Shown here: one piece after another, positions 1-11,627 of the stretch
Position numbering within the stretch: position 1 is the first letter of the stretch
Layout: each line of letters opens with the position of its first letter
Assembly: GCF_001540865.1 (NCBI RefSeq)
Contig: NC_033631.1
Coordinates: forward strand, 8,321,740 to 8,385,739
From: Ananas comosus
Taxonomy: Eukaryota > Streptophyta > Magnoliopsida > Poales > Bromeliaceae
Length of the DNA: 64,000 nucleotides
Direction of reading: 5' to 3'
Translations under genes and position numbers: made by a program
The notes under the pieces: model-generated
The model's database searches: none
Seen by the model: the letters and a program-made list of their open reading frames with translations, nothing else
What the model was told of the DNA's origin: nothing

Positions 1-71
1 TCCCATTATTAAAAACAACTTGGTAATACGGAGACTTCCGTGCTATTTGTAGTATACGAGCTAGACCGACT
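1..71. mobile_element. Right end of a long-body foldback element (cut by window edge)
   Basis: Contains the AAAACAACTTGGTA and GGAGACTTCCGTGCTA end pattern and runs into (TC)n, as do other copies. The rest lies outside the window. Confidence 0.55.
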
Positions 72-854
72 CTCTCTCTCTCTCTCTCTCTCACTAAGGA
101 ATATAATTTACCTGAGTTGGGCTAGAATACTTTTAAGAATATTATGGTTTTGAAACAATTGAGGTGTTTTTAATGATTGAGCATCAAAATCAACAATTCA
201 CACTACTTAAAATGGTGCAGAGAATTTGATATATTTTTTTGATGTTTTAAAAAAATTTGTGTGTGTGTATAATTTGCATAATATATATAATAACCCTGTC
301 TAAAGCAAATAAATTATTCTTTTATTACATGTAACAAATTAACTTATTGCAACCCAAATCCCTCCATAGTAATCGAATTTAATTCAAATTTAAAATTTTT
401 GAATGTGCAAGACTTCCGAAATCAAAAATTGGACCTCGAAGGTCCCGGAAAATTTACATACAACAGAAGCGACATCAAAAGAACCTCAACAAAAAAAAAA
501 AACCTGTGCATGAGCAATTGGTGATAAGGATGCTATTTTAAAAAGTTAATAACTAATTAGCCAATTAATATGAATTGATAAATATAACTATCACAAACAA
601 TATGAGAGACATTATTAAGCCTACCATAATGAAAAAGATAAGTAGATGTAAATAGAGACACAAGAACTCTGCTGCTCTACTTCAAAACATTATCTCTCAC
701 CTTCATACACTGCATGTCATTCCAAAATAACTCATTCATAATGTATTCAATTGCTCTACGTATATATTATTCATCATCACCGACGCTATCGAAGATACTC
801 GATCGGTCTAGTATAGTATCCAGAAGTAACGCATGCTAGCCTCTTGTTAGCACC

Positions 855-1254
855 TCACGATTTGAAATTATCCTATAAATATATGAGAGATAATATGACT
901 AAATTTTTTAATCTAGCTATAGTATTTTGGACGATGGTAAGACTCAAGAGGTTAAAAGAATAATGCGTGTTAGAACTAAAGTAGCTCTAGAACAGGTGAT
1001 CTCTTGAAAAACGGAGCGTCACAGTTGGTATCAAAGCCCATCAACAGCGCGGCTTCCCAGCTAACGAACGTTCTAGGTGGAGCGTGGCTCTCTACAACGT
1101 CGGGTGAGGGTAACGAGACAGATCTCGCATCGCCTGATATTTATGAATGTGCTTGAGTCCGACGAGAACGTCAGGACTTAAAAGGATTAATTAATCTCTT
1201 AATCCGACTATAACATTTAGATAGTGGTCAGACCTAAAAAATTAAAAAGATTAA
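855..1254 (+). mobile_element. TRIM-like LTR retrotransposon remnant with tRNA-Met primer site
   Basis: An LTR of about 169 bp (about 855-1023) ends in GGAGCGTCACA. Two nt later comes TGGTATCAAAGCCC (1026-1039), one change from the plant initiator-tRNA-Met primer-binding site. About 130 bp of internal sequence follows, then a partial second LTR (about 1170-1254) cut by the MITE at 1255. The LTR resembles the 149-bp solo LTR at 59890. No protein-coding sequence, as in TRIMs. Confidence 0.65.
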
Positions 1255-1486
1255 GGCTTCGTTTGGAAATGCAGGGAGATTGCGTTACGTGCGGTGAGAA
1301 AGTACATTGGAAAAATTACCTTGTTTATTTCTATAAGTAATATTGCGTTCCGCATAACGCGATGAGCTGGTTACGAAATATTTTCTACAGTCTCACCGGA
1401 GAACGCAGAAGTATATCCTTATATGTTTTTTCCTCAACTCCATTTTATCTAATAGCGTTAGATAGATTTCAATACCAAACTAAGTC
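1255..1486. mobile_element. Tourist-like (PIF/Harbinger-type) MITE
   Basis: 232 bp. The left end GGCTTCGTTTGG faces the right end CCAAACTAAGTC. Flanked by TAA on both sides (1252-1254, 1487-1489), the PIF/Harbinger target duplication. A second copy in opposite orientation is at 51292-51514. Confidence 0.75.
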
Positions 1487-1844
1487 TAAGTGTGCTAGAG
1501 TTGGCAACTTGTTTTTCTATTCTACGTCGCGATATTGTAAAGAGAGATTTGGAAACGCACTTTCTTCTTGGCGACGCACTTGCACGAATGGTGCGGCGGT
1601 CGGTCCAAATTGTCCGACTAGCCAGTCAGCGTAGCCGGTCGTTCACGGCGGAAAACGACTGAAAAACAAACAAAAAAAAAAAAAAAAAAAAAAAAGCGTT
1701 TTCCAGTTTGATTGATAAGTGCTTCCACCTCTCTATTCATAAATAGGGTTAATAAAAAAAAGACACGAATAATCAATCAGGGGCCCAACTGATGGTGGCT
1801 CGGAAGCTTCTCGGAGTCTTTGCTTTGAACCTTCATTTGGACTC

Positions 1845-1876
1845 TCCCTCTCCCTCTCCCTCTCCCTCTCCCTCTC
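1845..1876. repeat. (CTCTCC)n microsatellite
   Basis: Perfect hexanucleotide run of about five units between unrelated AT-rich flanks. The rest of about 1490-2740 is AT-rich sequence with AAATTTGAA-type words and no recognisable gene. One N is at 2661. Confidence 0.9.
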
Positions 1877-2735
1877 TAAATTTGTTTAGCACATGTATAG
1901 GAAAATTTCAAGGCAAATTTTGCTTCTTCCATTCATGAATAGTAGTGTGCTATCTTATCTTGTTTCCACATATATGTATACTAGTTAAGGTGCCCCGCGC
2001 GATGAGATAGAAAGATAATACAATAGTAAATTATTATAATTATTAATATCATTTTTTTTTTCTTTATTATGCATTAATATTTTTAAATATTATTTATCGT
2101 AGACCTTTCATAGGATGCGAAGAGCAGTTCGAACCTATAAGGGTCCTCGATTAATAAGTTCGATGCGGCGGGAAGATAATAATACAATAGTAAATTATTA
2201 TAACTAATTTTGAAATTCAAATATCAAATTTAAAATAAAAAATTAAAGTTTGAAATCAAAATTTACCAAATTTAAGTTTGAATCAAAATTTAAAAAATTT
2301 AAATTTGAAATCAAAATTTAGATTCAATTTAAAATTCAGTTTAAAATTTGAATTCAAATTATAATTCAAAATTCTAATTACAAATAAGTTCAAAATTTTA
2401 ATTTTAAGATTGATTCTAGATTTAAATTTAAAATTTTGAATTTTTATATTTTGGGACTAAAGTGAAAATTTTGTAAATTTAAGAACCAAAATTGATATGC
2501 AAAAGAAAAATAAAGTATTATTTTTGGACCCTAAAGTCTCCAAAAATAAAAAATTAATTGAAATGAAAGCACTATTTTGGTTGGTTTCCAAAATAAATTA
2601 TTATATATTTATAAATAAAATATTATATAACAACATATTTATATAAAAAATAAAATAAAANGTCCTAAGTCTTTTTTCCGTGCTTAATTAATTTGATTCG
2701 TTGAAGGGTGCCTATCATATATATTGACTTGACTA

Positions 2736-2808
2736 TGCTTTTTATTTTTGAGAAAGATAGGTAGCACGCTACCCGCTTCGTTTATTTTATTTAGAAATAA
2801 AATTTGAC
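2736..2808 (-). mobile_element. 5'-truncated retroposon tail (SINE/LINE 3' end)
   Basis: Read on the minus strand, it is TAAATAAAATAAACGAAGCG, then GGGTAGCGTGCTACC, then a short A-rich tail: the same 3' end as the SINE copies at 45.5-46.0 kb. TTGACTATGCT flanks it on both sides, a target-site duplication, so it is a real truncated insertion. About 2810-3515 after it is AT-rich with nothing recognised. Confidence 0.7.
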
Positions 2809-3517
2809 TATGCTAAAGTGACAAACGTATGGGATAGTCTCCATACTATTTTGATATTTCATGGTGGTCCCTGCGAGTTTCACGTGTTAACATAATTTAA
2901 TTTTTCTCATATTAATATAGACATTTTATATCTTCTGATAATTAGCTTCTCGCTCATTTTAATTTTCTAAAATCCGTGATATTGGGATGAGTTCTAGAAC
3001 GTATTTCTAAAATATCAACAAATCATAAATCATAAATTTTACACATTGATTATTTCTCACAAATCAAATAGCCATAAAAATTCCTGTCTATTTGCGGATA
3101 ATCATCTAAACTTTTAAAAAATTTCATTTAATACCTAAACATTCAAAAATTTTTTAATTAGTGACGTAAATTTATATTTTATTAATTTAAACTGATCAAA
3201 GTTTGTTACAATGGTGTTATATATGAATCATTTTAAATATATACAATAGCTTTTGGTATTTCGTAGCCAAACACTATTTGTAATAAGTTTACTTTATTTA
3301 GAATAAGTTTTTAATTTAAAAAATCAGCCTTTTTAGCAAAATTAACTTTTAAAAACCAAAATTCACCGTAATCCTAAACACTCCTTTTATGTGACCATGA
3401 AAAACACGCAATTGTAGCTTAATATTCCTTGTAGGACCTACAGGAGAATTATGACTCCATACCATTATCAAACCTTTCATGTGAATTGTGATAGCTTAGC
3501 CATATATATAACATTTA

Positions 3518-4280
3518 GGGCGCGTTTGGTTCGAAGTTGGAGTCGGAATCGAAATCGGAATCAAAATAAGCTAGAATCGGAATCGAAATGACTCATTACC
3601 TAATTCTGTTTGGTTCATCACCTGAATCGGAATCGGAATAAATCATTCCCATTGTCGATGTTTGGTTCAGGTGGATATAAAAAACGTAATCAAATTAATA
3701 TATTAACATTATCTTTATAATATATTAATTTAAATTCACATTAAAAATTAAATATTAAAAATTTATATCAAAATTTTGAAATAATATCAAAATTTTAAAT
3801 CTATTTTTTTAAAAAAAAATTAAACTTTGAAGTTGAGTGGATAATTCAAATTATGAAACTAAATTTTGATTTATTCAAATTCAAACTAAAATTACAATTT
3901 AAATTTTAATTTGAATCCATAAATTTAATTTAAGTTTGAAATAAAATTTGAATAAAACTTTATATAAATTAAAATTTAATTTAAATTCAAATTCATAAGT
4001 TAGATTCGAAATACTTGATTAAATTTTAATTTTTAATTTAAGTTCAAATTAAAATTTAAAATTATATATTATATTTTAATTAAAAAAGTTAAAAAATAAA
4101 TTTAATCCAAATAAATATCCATTCCGTCCGGATTCAACTTTTAATCCGGCCTCCTAGGCCGGATTGAAAAATGAGGTAATTGGGGGATTCCCATTCCACT
4201 CAGGAATCAGAATCGGAATGGGACTCTCGTGTACCAAACACCTACAAACGGATTTACCCATTCCGATTCCGATTCTAGGG
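3518..4280. mobile_element. Foldback/MITE-like element with GGAATCGGAATCG-type ends
   Basis: Left GGGCGCGTTTGGTTCG then repeated TCGGAATCG words; right ATTCCGATTCCGATTC then TAGGG. The ends are imperfect inverted repeats around an AT-rich core of AAATTTGAA-type repeats. Borders are approximate and I could not fix the target duplication. Confidence 0.65.
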
Positions 4281-4669
4281 TGAAAAAGAAGCGAATACTC
4301 TAATTACACAGCCTCATATAAGTCGGCTACTTGTATTTAATATCACGATAGCACTTGGTTGCTTACAATAGTTTTTCTACCTATTTAAGATATCTACCTC
4401 TTTTGATTCATTTTTCGGTACCGCTTAGACATACATTTTTAAACCAAAAAACTTCATCCCACTCTACTTATAGCGGGTGCCCACATCATGGCTCTAATTG
4501 CATCACTCTCTTAATTCAATGGCCAAAATACTTTCTTTTGGTTTAGCACCAATGACTTTCTTATTCATAGCATAGTAGCCTAAGTTCTCTCTCTCTCTCT
4601 CTCCTCTCTCTTTTCTCTTCTTCTCTATATATATTTATTTATATATATAACAATATATATATTTATATA

Positions 4670-5272
4670 GCGTGGTCTGGAAATGTTACTGAAGCACTCG
4701 GAGCTCTCGTGCTTCCAAGTTCGTTTTTCAATGTTCCGCACCTCTTTCGATATCTCGTACATTCGACTCCTAGACTTGATCTAGAGTATTTGAAGTATTC
4801 TAGAAATATAAATATTGTCTGAATTTCTCGATTTATTTGTCCTAAGTGATTCTGGGAATTGGCCAAAATCCAACGCGCTTGAAAATTAAAAATCATACAA
4901 AAATATGATGTATGATTGACATTAAATTTTAGATCAAATTATGATCGTTGTTTATTATCGTATATAAGAATTTTCTATTTCAAAATTCATGTGAATTTGG
5001 ATATTTCTAGAACCAGTTAAACTTGTGCCAAATGGTTCTTCACCACTGGCCGGTTAAAATTATTATTTTAGCCCTTTCGAATTCTAGGCAAATGATGATC
5101 GCAAAATAATCACAAAATTTTTATTTTTTCTAGTAATTACTTCAAAATTACGTCTAGCATCAACTTTCTTAACGGTAGCTCCGATCGTCGATTCAAAAGT
5201 TCCGAATCATCGAATAATACTTGAAGTCACGGAGGGCTGCGTTGCTTTTCCAGAAGCATACGGATCGCCACT
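4670..5272. mobile_element. Long-body foldback MITE, GGAAGCAC hairpin type, degenerate
   Basis: Left GAAGCACTCGGAGCTCTCGT and CTTCCAAG, right GTCACGGAGGGCTGCGTTGC with CCAGAAGCATAC. The body shares GACTTGATCTAGAGTATTTG with other long-body copies. It lies between TA and TC tracts. Confidence 0.7.
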
Positions 5273-5396
5273 CTCTTTCTCTCCTCTCTTTCTCTCTTCT
5301 TTCTCTTCTCTCTCTCTCTCTCTTCTCTCCTCTTCTCTCTTCTCTCCTCTCTCTCTTTATTGTTGTAATATACTATATTATTTTATACTATATATA

Positions 5397-5577
5397 TAGC
5401 TATTATAGTAGACCTAGGTTGTGTAATACCATCAATAGCACCAAGCATTTTGTGCTATTAGTTTTCGGCTCTTGGATTTAAAAAAACTTGTATGTATACG
5501 GTTTAGGAGATTGGCCCCTCCTGGGGTTGAGTTGATTTCTATAGTTGTGTTGGTTTAATAGTATAATCTAACGGTTG
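5397..5577. mobile_element. Short-body foldback MITE, one end and body only
   Basis: Has TCAATAGCACCAAGC and GTGCTATTAG (hairpin) and the body words CTGGGGTTGAGTTG and TAATAGTATAATCTAACGG. The right end is missing before the TA tract. Confidence 0.65.
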
Positions 5578-5634
5578 TAAAATAAATATTATATTATATA
5601 TTTAATAATTATATATATATATATATATATATAT

Positions 5635-5911
5635 GAGTGGAGCTACTATGCTATCGGAAGCATAGAGGATCTGGTGCTTCCGATTTTTTGGCCTTAGATC
5701 AACCCCTTTAATCATTTCTAACATTTATATTAATACTATTAATCTGTGAGGACCACTCAACCCTACGGGTACTACTCAACCCTGAGGGGACCGCAATCAT
5801 CCCAACCATATAATTTTTGATCCAATGGTCAAAAAGTTGGAAGTATCAGATCCTCTATACTTCCGATAGCAAAAGAGCCCAAATAGTATTAATAGTATTC
5901 TAATTCAACTC
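5635..5911. mobile_element. Short-body foldback MITE carrying the GGAAGCA-type hairpin
   Basis: GAGTGGAGCTACTATGC at the left after a long TA tract, then a CGGAAGCATAG / TGCTTCCG stem, and the matching GGAAGTATCAGATCC / CTATACTTCC at the right. The body (TAGATCAACCCC, CACTCAACCCTA, ATCCAATGGTC) is the short-body type, so hairpin and body come from different subfamilies. Confidence 0.75.
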
Positions 5912-5934
5912 GATATCAAACAGCTTATTTTTTT

Positions 5935-6441
5935 AGGCTAAATTATAAAAAAGCCTTCTTGAAATCTACCACTTATCTTAATATCCTCATGTATAAAAAA
6001 TTACATCAATTATCTCTCTACATTTTGTCATTATCTTAAAAAAATCCGCCTATTCAAAATAATTGTTGAATTCAACTATAAAACTTTATAAAAATGCATT
6101 TGCAGATAAAATTATATGTAAGTAATGCAAAAGAACTATAAAAATTGAATAAATTGCTAGATAAGCAATTATTTTTGATAGTATTAGAAAAATAGAAGAT
6201 CTCATTTATCTAAATTTTTATATTTTTTTTTGAGTTGCAAGTTGGGTATTTACTGAGATGTGAAATAATATGATATGCTAACCCGTTTTAGTTAAGTTTT
6301 ACAGCTTAATTTGTTAGTTCTTTAATTTTTTGGATCTATTTGAGATGAAAACAAAATATAGGACGGTAATTAGTACAATTTTTAATACAAGAGGATAATT
6401 GAGGCTGAGGTTAAAGTGCACAAAAGTTTTTTGTAATTTAG
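5935..6441. mobile_element. AT-rich MITE, GGCTAAATTATAAAAAAGCC family, copy 1
   Basis: Left AGGCTAAATTATAAAAAAGC faces right TTTTTTGTAATTTAG. Internal words (TGAATTCAAC, TTTGCAGATA, GAGATGTGAAATAATAT) recur at 31368-31803 and, inverted, at 62309-62662. Confidence 0.6.
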
Positions 6442-6865
6442 TTTTTTTTTTTACGACGTCTTTTACTACAGCATAAAATACTATTCTGAAAATCAGACCA
6501 AATATACACAAAGTAACAGTTCACATTTTCTAGAAGAATTTAAATGTAAATGCTCTTTATGTTTTTATTAGATACAACATAATATGCCCAATTTTGCATT
6601 TTTTATGTCATCCAAAGGCAAAGCAAGGAGCATCATTCAACACAGCCAGGATATATTTGATAGTGGAGCTGAAAAACCCAAAAAAGAAAAAAAAGAAAAA
6701 GAAAAGAAAAGAGAGGATGAAAAAACAAAAAATAAAAAGAAATAAAGAAAAGGACATGCATGACTTGATTCCTTGGGAGGTGGAAACTGTGGCCACCAAT
6801 CTCATGCTGCCCCCTCTTTTGTCCTCACATTGCTGAAATTTTATGCAGCCCATCACTTCCCAAGT
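6442..6865. other. Unassigned AT-rich interval with poly-purine run
   Basis: A-rich tract near 6680-6750 gives overlapping low-complexity open frames on both strands; these are not genes. No transposon ends seen. Confidence 0.5.
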
Positions 6866-7073
6866 GCAGCCCCATCACTACCAAGTTGTTTTCGATGATA
6901 CAGCTTTCGAATCGACGATCAAATCAATCGAAAAATTATAAAATTTAGTTTCCAAATATTTTCAATAGTGTAAATCAAATCTAATAGAGCCGATCATCGA
7001 TTTGAAAGCTGCATCATTGAAAACAACTTGGTAGCACGGAGGCTTCCGTACTACCGATAGTATACCAGCCTAG

Positions 7074-7074
<1 letters not shown>
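6866..7074. mobile_element. Short deleted long-body foldback MITE, GGTAGCAC hairpin variant
   Basis: The left ACTACCAAGTTGTTTTCGAT and right AAAACAACTTGGTAGCACGG are inverted, as are TTCGAATCGACGATCAAATC and GATCATCGATTTGAAAGC. Most of the body is deleted. The stem has changed from GGAAGCAC to GGTAGCAC with its partner GTACTACC nearby. Confidence 0.7.
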
Positions 7075-7114
<40 letters not shown>

Positions 7115-7115
7115 A

Positions 7116-7363
7116 TTTGGCTAGAATACTATTAATAGCAAAATACCCTTTTGTTTCCAAGTTTTAATTCTTGGATGAAAAATTATAGGGTTAGAATGAT
7201 ATTAGTTCTTTAAGGTTGAGTGGTCCCCTAAGGTTAAGTGGTCCTCACTGGGATTATAATATTTAATCCAATGCTTAGAAATGATGAAAGGAGTTGATCC
7301 AAAAGCTAAAAATTTGATAGCAAAAAGAACGTATTGCTATCAATAGTATTCTAGCCCAAGCTC
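7116..7363. mobile_element. Short-body foldback MITE, AATAGCAAAA stem variant
   Basis: GGCTAGAATACTATTAATAGC at the left and GCTATCAATAGTATTCTAGC at the right are inverted. The body has the GGTTGAGTGGTCC words of the short-body family. Preceded by (CT)n(TA)n. Confidence 0.75.
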
Positions 7364-7414
7364 ATCTAAAATTAATAATATATATAATATATATATTATA
7401 TATAATATAAAGTA

Positions 7415-7634
7415 GAGTGGGCTGTAAATGCTTCTGGTAAGGCACGGAGGTCTGTGCTTCTATAAGAATTCTTGGTTTTTGATGATTGGACTTTCAAATC
7501 GACCGGATACGACTCTAAAACAACTCATAAACGGAGCACGATCGAGCGATTCGAAAAGTATTACAAACATCAAAAACAAGAGCTGTGAAGCACGGAAGCT
7601 GCCGTGCTTCGACAGATAGTATAAGTAAGCTCAT
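7415..7634. mobile_element. Deleted long-body foldback MITE, GGAAGCAC type
   Basis: GAGTGGGCTG with AAGGCACGGAGG / CTGTGCTTCT at the left; GTGAAGCACGGAAGCTGCCG / TGCTTCG at the right. About 220 bp, so internally deleted relative to the 540-bp body. Confidence 0.65.
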
Positions 7635-7669
7635 CTACATAATATAGTATATATATTTTTATATATGTA

Positions 7670-8321
7670 AGTGGGAATTTAACTGGTATCGCTTACTGGA
7701 GCACCGGAGAGGACTCTTGTGCTGTTACACAATAAAGATTTTTGTTTTTGAGATGTTCGGACTTAATACCAAATCGAAACATCGAGCTATATCGTTAAGA
7801 GTTGATCAATAAGAGTGATTTGAAAGTACACCTAGAAAAATAAATTTTATGTGATTTTTTTGATATCATTTGCCTAGTAATGAAGGGGCTCAAAATCAAT
7901 AAATTTTAACACGTTGCAAGTTACGGAGACGAGTTTGCAAAAGTTTTAAAAGACTGGTAATAAAAAAATACCCAATCAGCACATAGAATTTTGAGATAGT
8001 AAAAATATCTTTAATACCACAATATAGAAGAAGAACTCAATAACTTTGATCTAAAATTTTAATGTCAATATCATCAGTATTTTGTCACGATTTTTATTTT
8101 ACAGCACAATTAGATTTTGAAGCCACTTGATCACTAAGGCAAAATGAATAATCGAAAAATTGCAAATTTATAATTTTCAGTTTTTAGAGTATCTTCAAAA
8201 TACTCAATTAGAACCTCAAGTCTAAGCAGTTGTCAATCGTAACGATTGAAAGTTCGAACATCGAAAACACTTGGAACAGAAAGCGCATCTGTGCCTTATA
8301 CAGAAGCCATACCATGTACGC
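7670..8321. mobile_element. Degenerate long-body foldback MITE
   Basis: Starts after a TA tract with TACTGGAGCACCGGAG. The body contains TTTGCCTAGTAATGAAGGGG and the inverted GATCACTAAGGCAAAATG. Ends with AACATCGAAAACACTTGGAA and CAGAAGCCATACC. Confidence 0.65.
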
Positions 8322-8348
8322 ACATATATATATATATTATAAAAATAC

Positions 8349-8620
8349 GAGTTGGACTGGGAGCTACATATTAGTAGCTAAAAATCATCATTGATTTGTA
8401 TATAAAGTATTTTTAGCCTTTGAGATCAACCTTTTTTATTCATTTCTAATCGTCATTGGATTAAATACTATAACCAAGTGGGGACCACTCAAACCCTTAG
8501 GGACCAACTCCATTCTAACACGTAATATAATCCTGACTACTACATTTTCATCCAAGGGTTAAAACTTTGATAGGCAAAAAAAACAGCGTTTTTTAAAACA
8601 TTATAGTATTAAGACCAGCC
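8349..8620. mobile_element. Short-body foldback MITE, diverged
   Basis: The body shows TGAGATCAACC, GGGGACCACTCAAACCC and ATCCAAGGGTTAAAACTT as in other short-body copies. The terminal hairpins are decayed. TA-rich flanks. Confidence 0.6.
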
Positions 8621-8669
8621 ATACTTATATAATATAAATATATATATAATATTATAATAATATAATTTT

Positions 8670-8808
8670 AAAATAAAATTTATTTTCTAGGTACTTCAAA
8701 TACTCTAGATCAAGTTTAACGGAGCCGATCAACGATTCGAAAGTCGCAACATCAAAAACGAGCTGGAAGCACGGAAGGCTCCGTGCTTCCGATAGCATAG
8801 TAGCCTCA
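8670..8808. mobile_element. Right end of a long-body foldback MITE, GGAAGCAC type
   Basis: Right 140 bp only: ACGGAGCCGATCAACGATTC, ACATCAAAAACGAGCTGGAA and hairpin GGAAGCACGGAAGGC / CCGTGCTTCC, then GATAGCATAGTAGCC. A clean hairpin reference for the family. Confidence 0.75.
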
Positions 8809-8834
8809 TATATAAAGAGAGAGAGAGAGAGAGA

Positions 8835-9427
8835 GAGTCCAGTTGCTATACTTTTATTAGTATAAACCTTTGTTAGTTAATTCGCGAATTATTTGCAAAT
8901 TATTAAAAATCCGAATTAAATGATCCGTTTACAAATTTTTTCTGAAGAAAATGAATTATTCGTGAATTTTTGGGCCAGTCGAATAATTTGCGAATTATTT
9001 TCAAATTATTAAAAATCTGAATAAAAAACTAATAATTTTTATATTTAAATATAGATTATCTTATATTTTATATCTTATATTTTATATTTTATATCGAATC
9101 GTTTTTTAAGCCGAATTTTTCAACTAATTTTAAAATTAGAAAACGAATTTTTTACATATTATAACCATACCGAATTTTTGCTGAATCTAAATTAACTAAG
9201 TATGGAATAGATACCTTTTTACTTATAAGTTTTTGACCGTTAAATCTATCCCTTTGACTACTTTCATCCATTAGATCATACTATTCAACCAACTACCCAC
9301 TCAACTCTAAGAAACCACTATTATTCTAATCGGGGACCACTATCATTCTAACAGCACATCCCTTCATCCAACTGCCGAAAACTTATGAGTACAAAAGGAT
9401 CTATACTCATAAGAGTATGGTAACCCT
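8835..9427. mobile_element. Short-body foldback MITE with TTATGAGTAC-type hairpin, interrupted
   Basis: Left end GAGTCCAGTTGCTATAC is split from its body by another element at 8864-9198. The body from about 9204 is short-body type (CGTTAAATCTATCCC, CATTAGATCATACTATTC). The right hairpin is AACTTATGAGTACAAAAGG with TATACTCATAAGAG. So the body of one subfamily carries the hairpin of another. Confidence 0.75.
8864..9198. mobile_element. GTTAGTTAATTCG-ended MITE, copy 1, nested
   Basis: Homologous to 11058-11394 over its length, with clustered GCGAATTATT words and end GAATCTAAATTAACTAA. It interrupts the foldback element around it. Borders to within a few bases. Confidence 0.7.
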
Positions 9428-9430
9428 TCA

Positions 9431-9475
<45 letters not shown>

Positions 9476-9479
<4 letters not shown>

Positions 9480-10020
9480 CCGACTACTATACTCTTATAA
9501 CTACGATTGTTCTTGTACTCATAAATTGTTTTCAATGATATAGCTTCCGAATTGACGATCCATACCGTTAAACATTATCTAGAACATTTAAAACGTTTAG
9601 AAATCAAATTTTATAACTTTTCGACATCATTTACCTTACGATCAAAAAGTCACAAAATTGACAATTTTTAACGGCCGGTATGAGATACTTGCTAGTTTAA
9701 CAGTGTAAAAGAATTGGAATCGGTTTAATTTTTGATAGAAAATTCTATTCACTACGTAGATAAAGATCAATAACTCCGATCTTAAATTGAAGGATCCGAT
9801 CATCTATTTTTAAGACGTCATTCGATTTTGACCGTTCATTTTATACCCGCCTGATGAACTTTATTATGATTTCAAAAAATTACGAAATTTATTTTCTAGA
9901 AGTTTTAAATACTCTTGATCATATTTAATGGGGTGGATCGTCAATTCGAAATCGCAATCATTGAAAACAACTTATGCGTATGAAGGCCTCTATACTCATA
10001 AGAGTATAGTAGCCGTAGGC
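9476..10020. mobile_element. Long-body foldback MITE, TTATGAGTAC hairpin type, full length
   Basis: 545 bp between (TA)n(GA)n and (TA)n. GAGTCCGACTACTATACTC at the left; ACTCATAAGAGTATAGTAGC at the right. Homologous inverted arms GACGATCCATACCGTTAAAC and GGGGTGGATCGTCAATTCG. No coding capacity. Confidence 0.8.
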
Positions 10021-10030
10021 TATATATATA

Positions 10031-10153
10031 TAGTAGGTCTTATGTGCTATTAGAAGCACGGAGGCCTCCGTGCTCCGAAGTCGTTTTCAATAATGGAGTT
10101 TTTGAATCGACAATTCGCTCCGTTAAACTTGATCTCACATATTTGAAGTATAT
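10031..10153. mobile_element. Left end of a long-body foldback MITE, GGAAGCAC type
   Basis: GAAGCACGGAGGCCTCCGTG with CTCCGAAG, then CGACAATTCGCTCCGTTAAA and CTTGATCTCACATATTTG. Truncated. About 10154-11040 beyond it is AT-rich, with no gene recognised. Confidence 0.65.
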
Positions 10154-11057
10154 ACTATACTATTAAGAATGCAACAGCTCTTTTACTCCTAAATTCTTAA
10201 TCATCTATTAATTTTGATGGATGGTTAAGATTAATATCTCATTTCTCTCTCAATTTTTCTTCTTTCTGAATTTCTCCTTCATTTCTCTTTTCTTTCTCAG
10301 CCTAACCACCTATCAAAATTGATAGATGGTCCCTTAAGGGTTAGAGAGTTTGCGACAATTGCCTCCTCGTGGGTTATTTGTTTAGAGTGGAAAAAAAGAA
10401 TTTTTGAGAAAAAAAACACATCATGAGTCGAAAATGGCTGAGACTCGCTTTTTTAGAAACCTGTAGAACCTTTAATTATGTTATGTAGTTTTTTTTTTTT
10501 AATGAGGCCCGGTTATCTTAATCTGTAATATAATTCGACTTCTAAAATGAATCAAGCAGTAGCATATATACTATTTTTTTTCTAAAAAAATTATACTATT
10601 TTTTTTATTGAGATCTTCTTAATTTTTTAATTTTTAAAATCAAATAATTTTAGCCAATTAAGTTAGAGATTTTATTAAAGTAATTGGTATATTCATCAAA
10701 TTAATAACTTTGATTAGTTTTAGTAATGAAAATTATTACTAATTAGCAGCTAACAGCATATTGAGACATTAAATTTAATAAAAGTTTTAACTTAACGAAG
10801 TAAAAACTGAAATAAAGAAAAGGAGTTTTCCCTCGCTGCTATTTAAAATTTTTAAATTTATCTTTCTATTCTCAAAATACTCTTCTAAACACCAAATTTC
10901 ATAAATAAACGCTAGACCGAGTCATATATTTGAAGGAATTTTTTGTAATCAAAAGGAGCATATTGATCGGTCAAGAACGTATTAAATATTTTTAAATCGC
11001 TGAATGGTATATTAGATATTATCCGTAAAAACAATTTGAAATTGATGACTCCCAATC

Positions 11058-11394
11058 TTTGTTAGTTAATTCGTGAATTATTCATGAATTATTGAAAATC
11101 CGAATTAAACGGTCCGTTTACGAATTTATTCCAAATACAATAAATTATTCGCGAATTTTTGGGCCAGCCGAATAATTCGCGAATTATTTGCGAATTATTC
11201 CGATCGAATTATTGAAAATCTGAATAAAAAACTTATAATTTTTATATTTAAATATAAACTATCTTATATTTTATATTTTATACCGAATTCAGTTTTTAAG
11301 CCGAATTTTTCAACGAATTTAAAAGTTAGAGAATAAGTTTTATGCGTATTATATCCGTACCGAATTTTTGGCGAATCCGAATTAACTAACTATT
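11058..11394. mobile_element. GTTAGTTAATTCG-ended MITE, copy 2, with 9-bp target duplication
   Basis: CTCCCAATC occurs immediately on both sides (11049-11057 and 11395-11403), a 9-bp duplication typical of Mutator-like elements. Ends TTTGTTAGTTAATTCG and CGAATTAACTAAC are inverted. Rich in TTCGCGAATT words. No open frame. Confidence 0.75.
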
Positions 11395-11627
11395 CTCCCA
11401 ATCAAAATAAAAATAGTTGAAGGATGTATTTCAAGATTGCCTATAGTCGAGGGATCTTTATACATTTTTACTTTCTTTTACACCTACTGGGTCAAGATTG
11501 TGTTGTTAGGCGCAGATTTTCTTGCACCTTAGTCGTGCAGAAAATTTCTACATATATATTCTACGTTATCATTATTGGTGGGTATTACTTAATTTTTAAT
11601 CATTTTGATTCTCATAATGTAGTATAC

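Noticed and set aside
6594..6856. Lys-rich and Phe-rich open frames on opposite strands
   Set aside because: Both come from one A-rich tract; low complexity.
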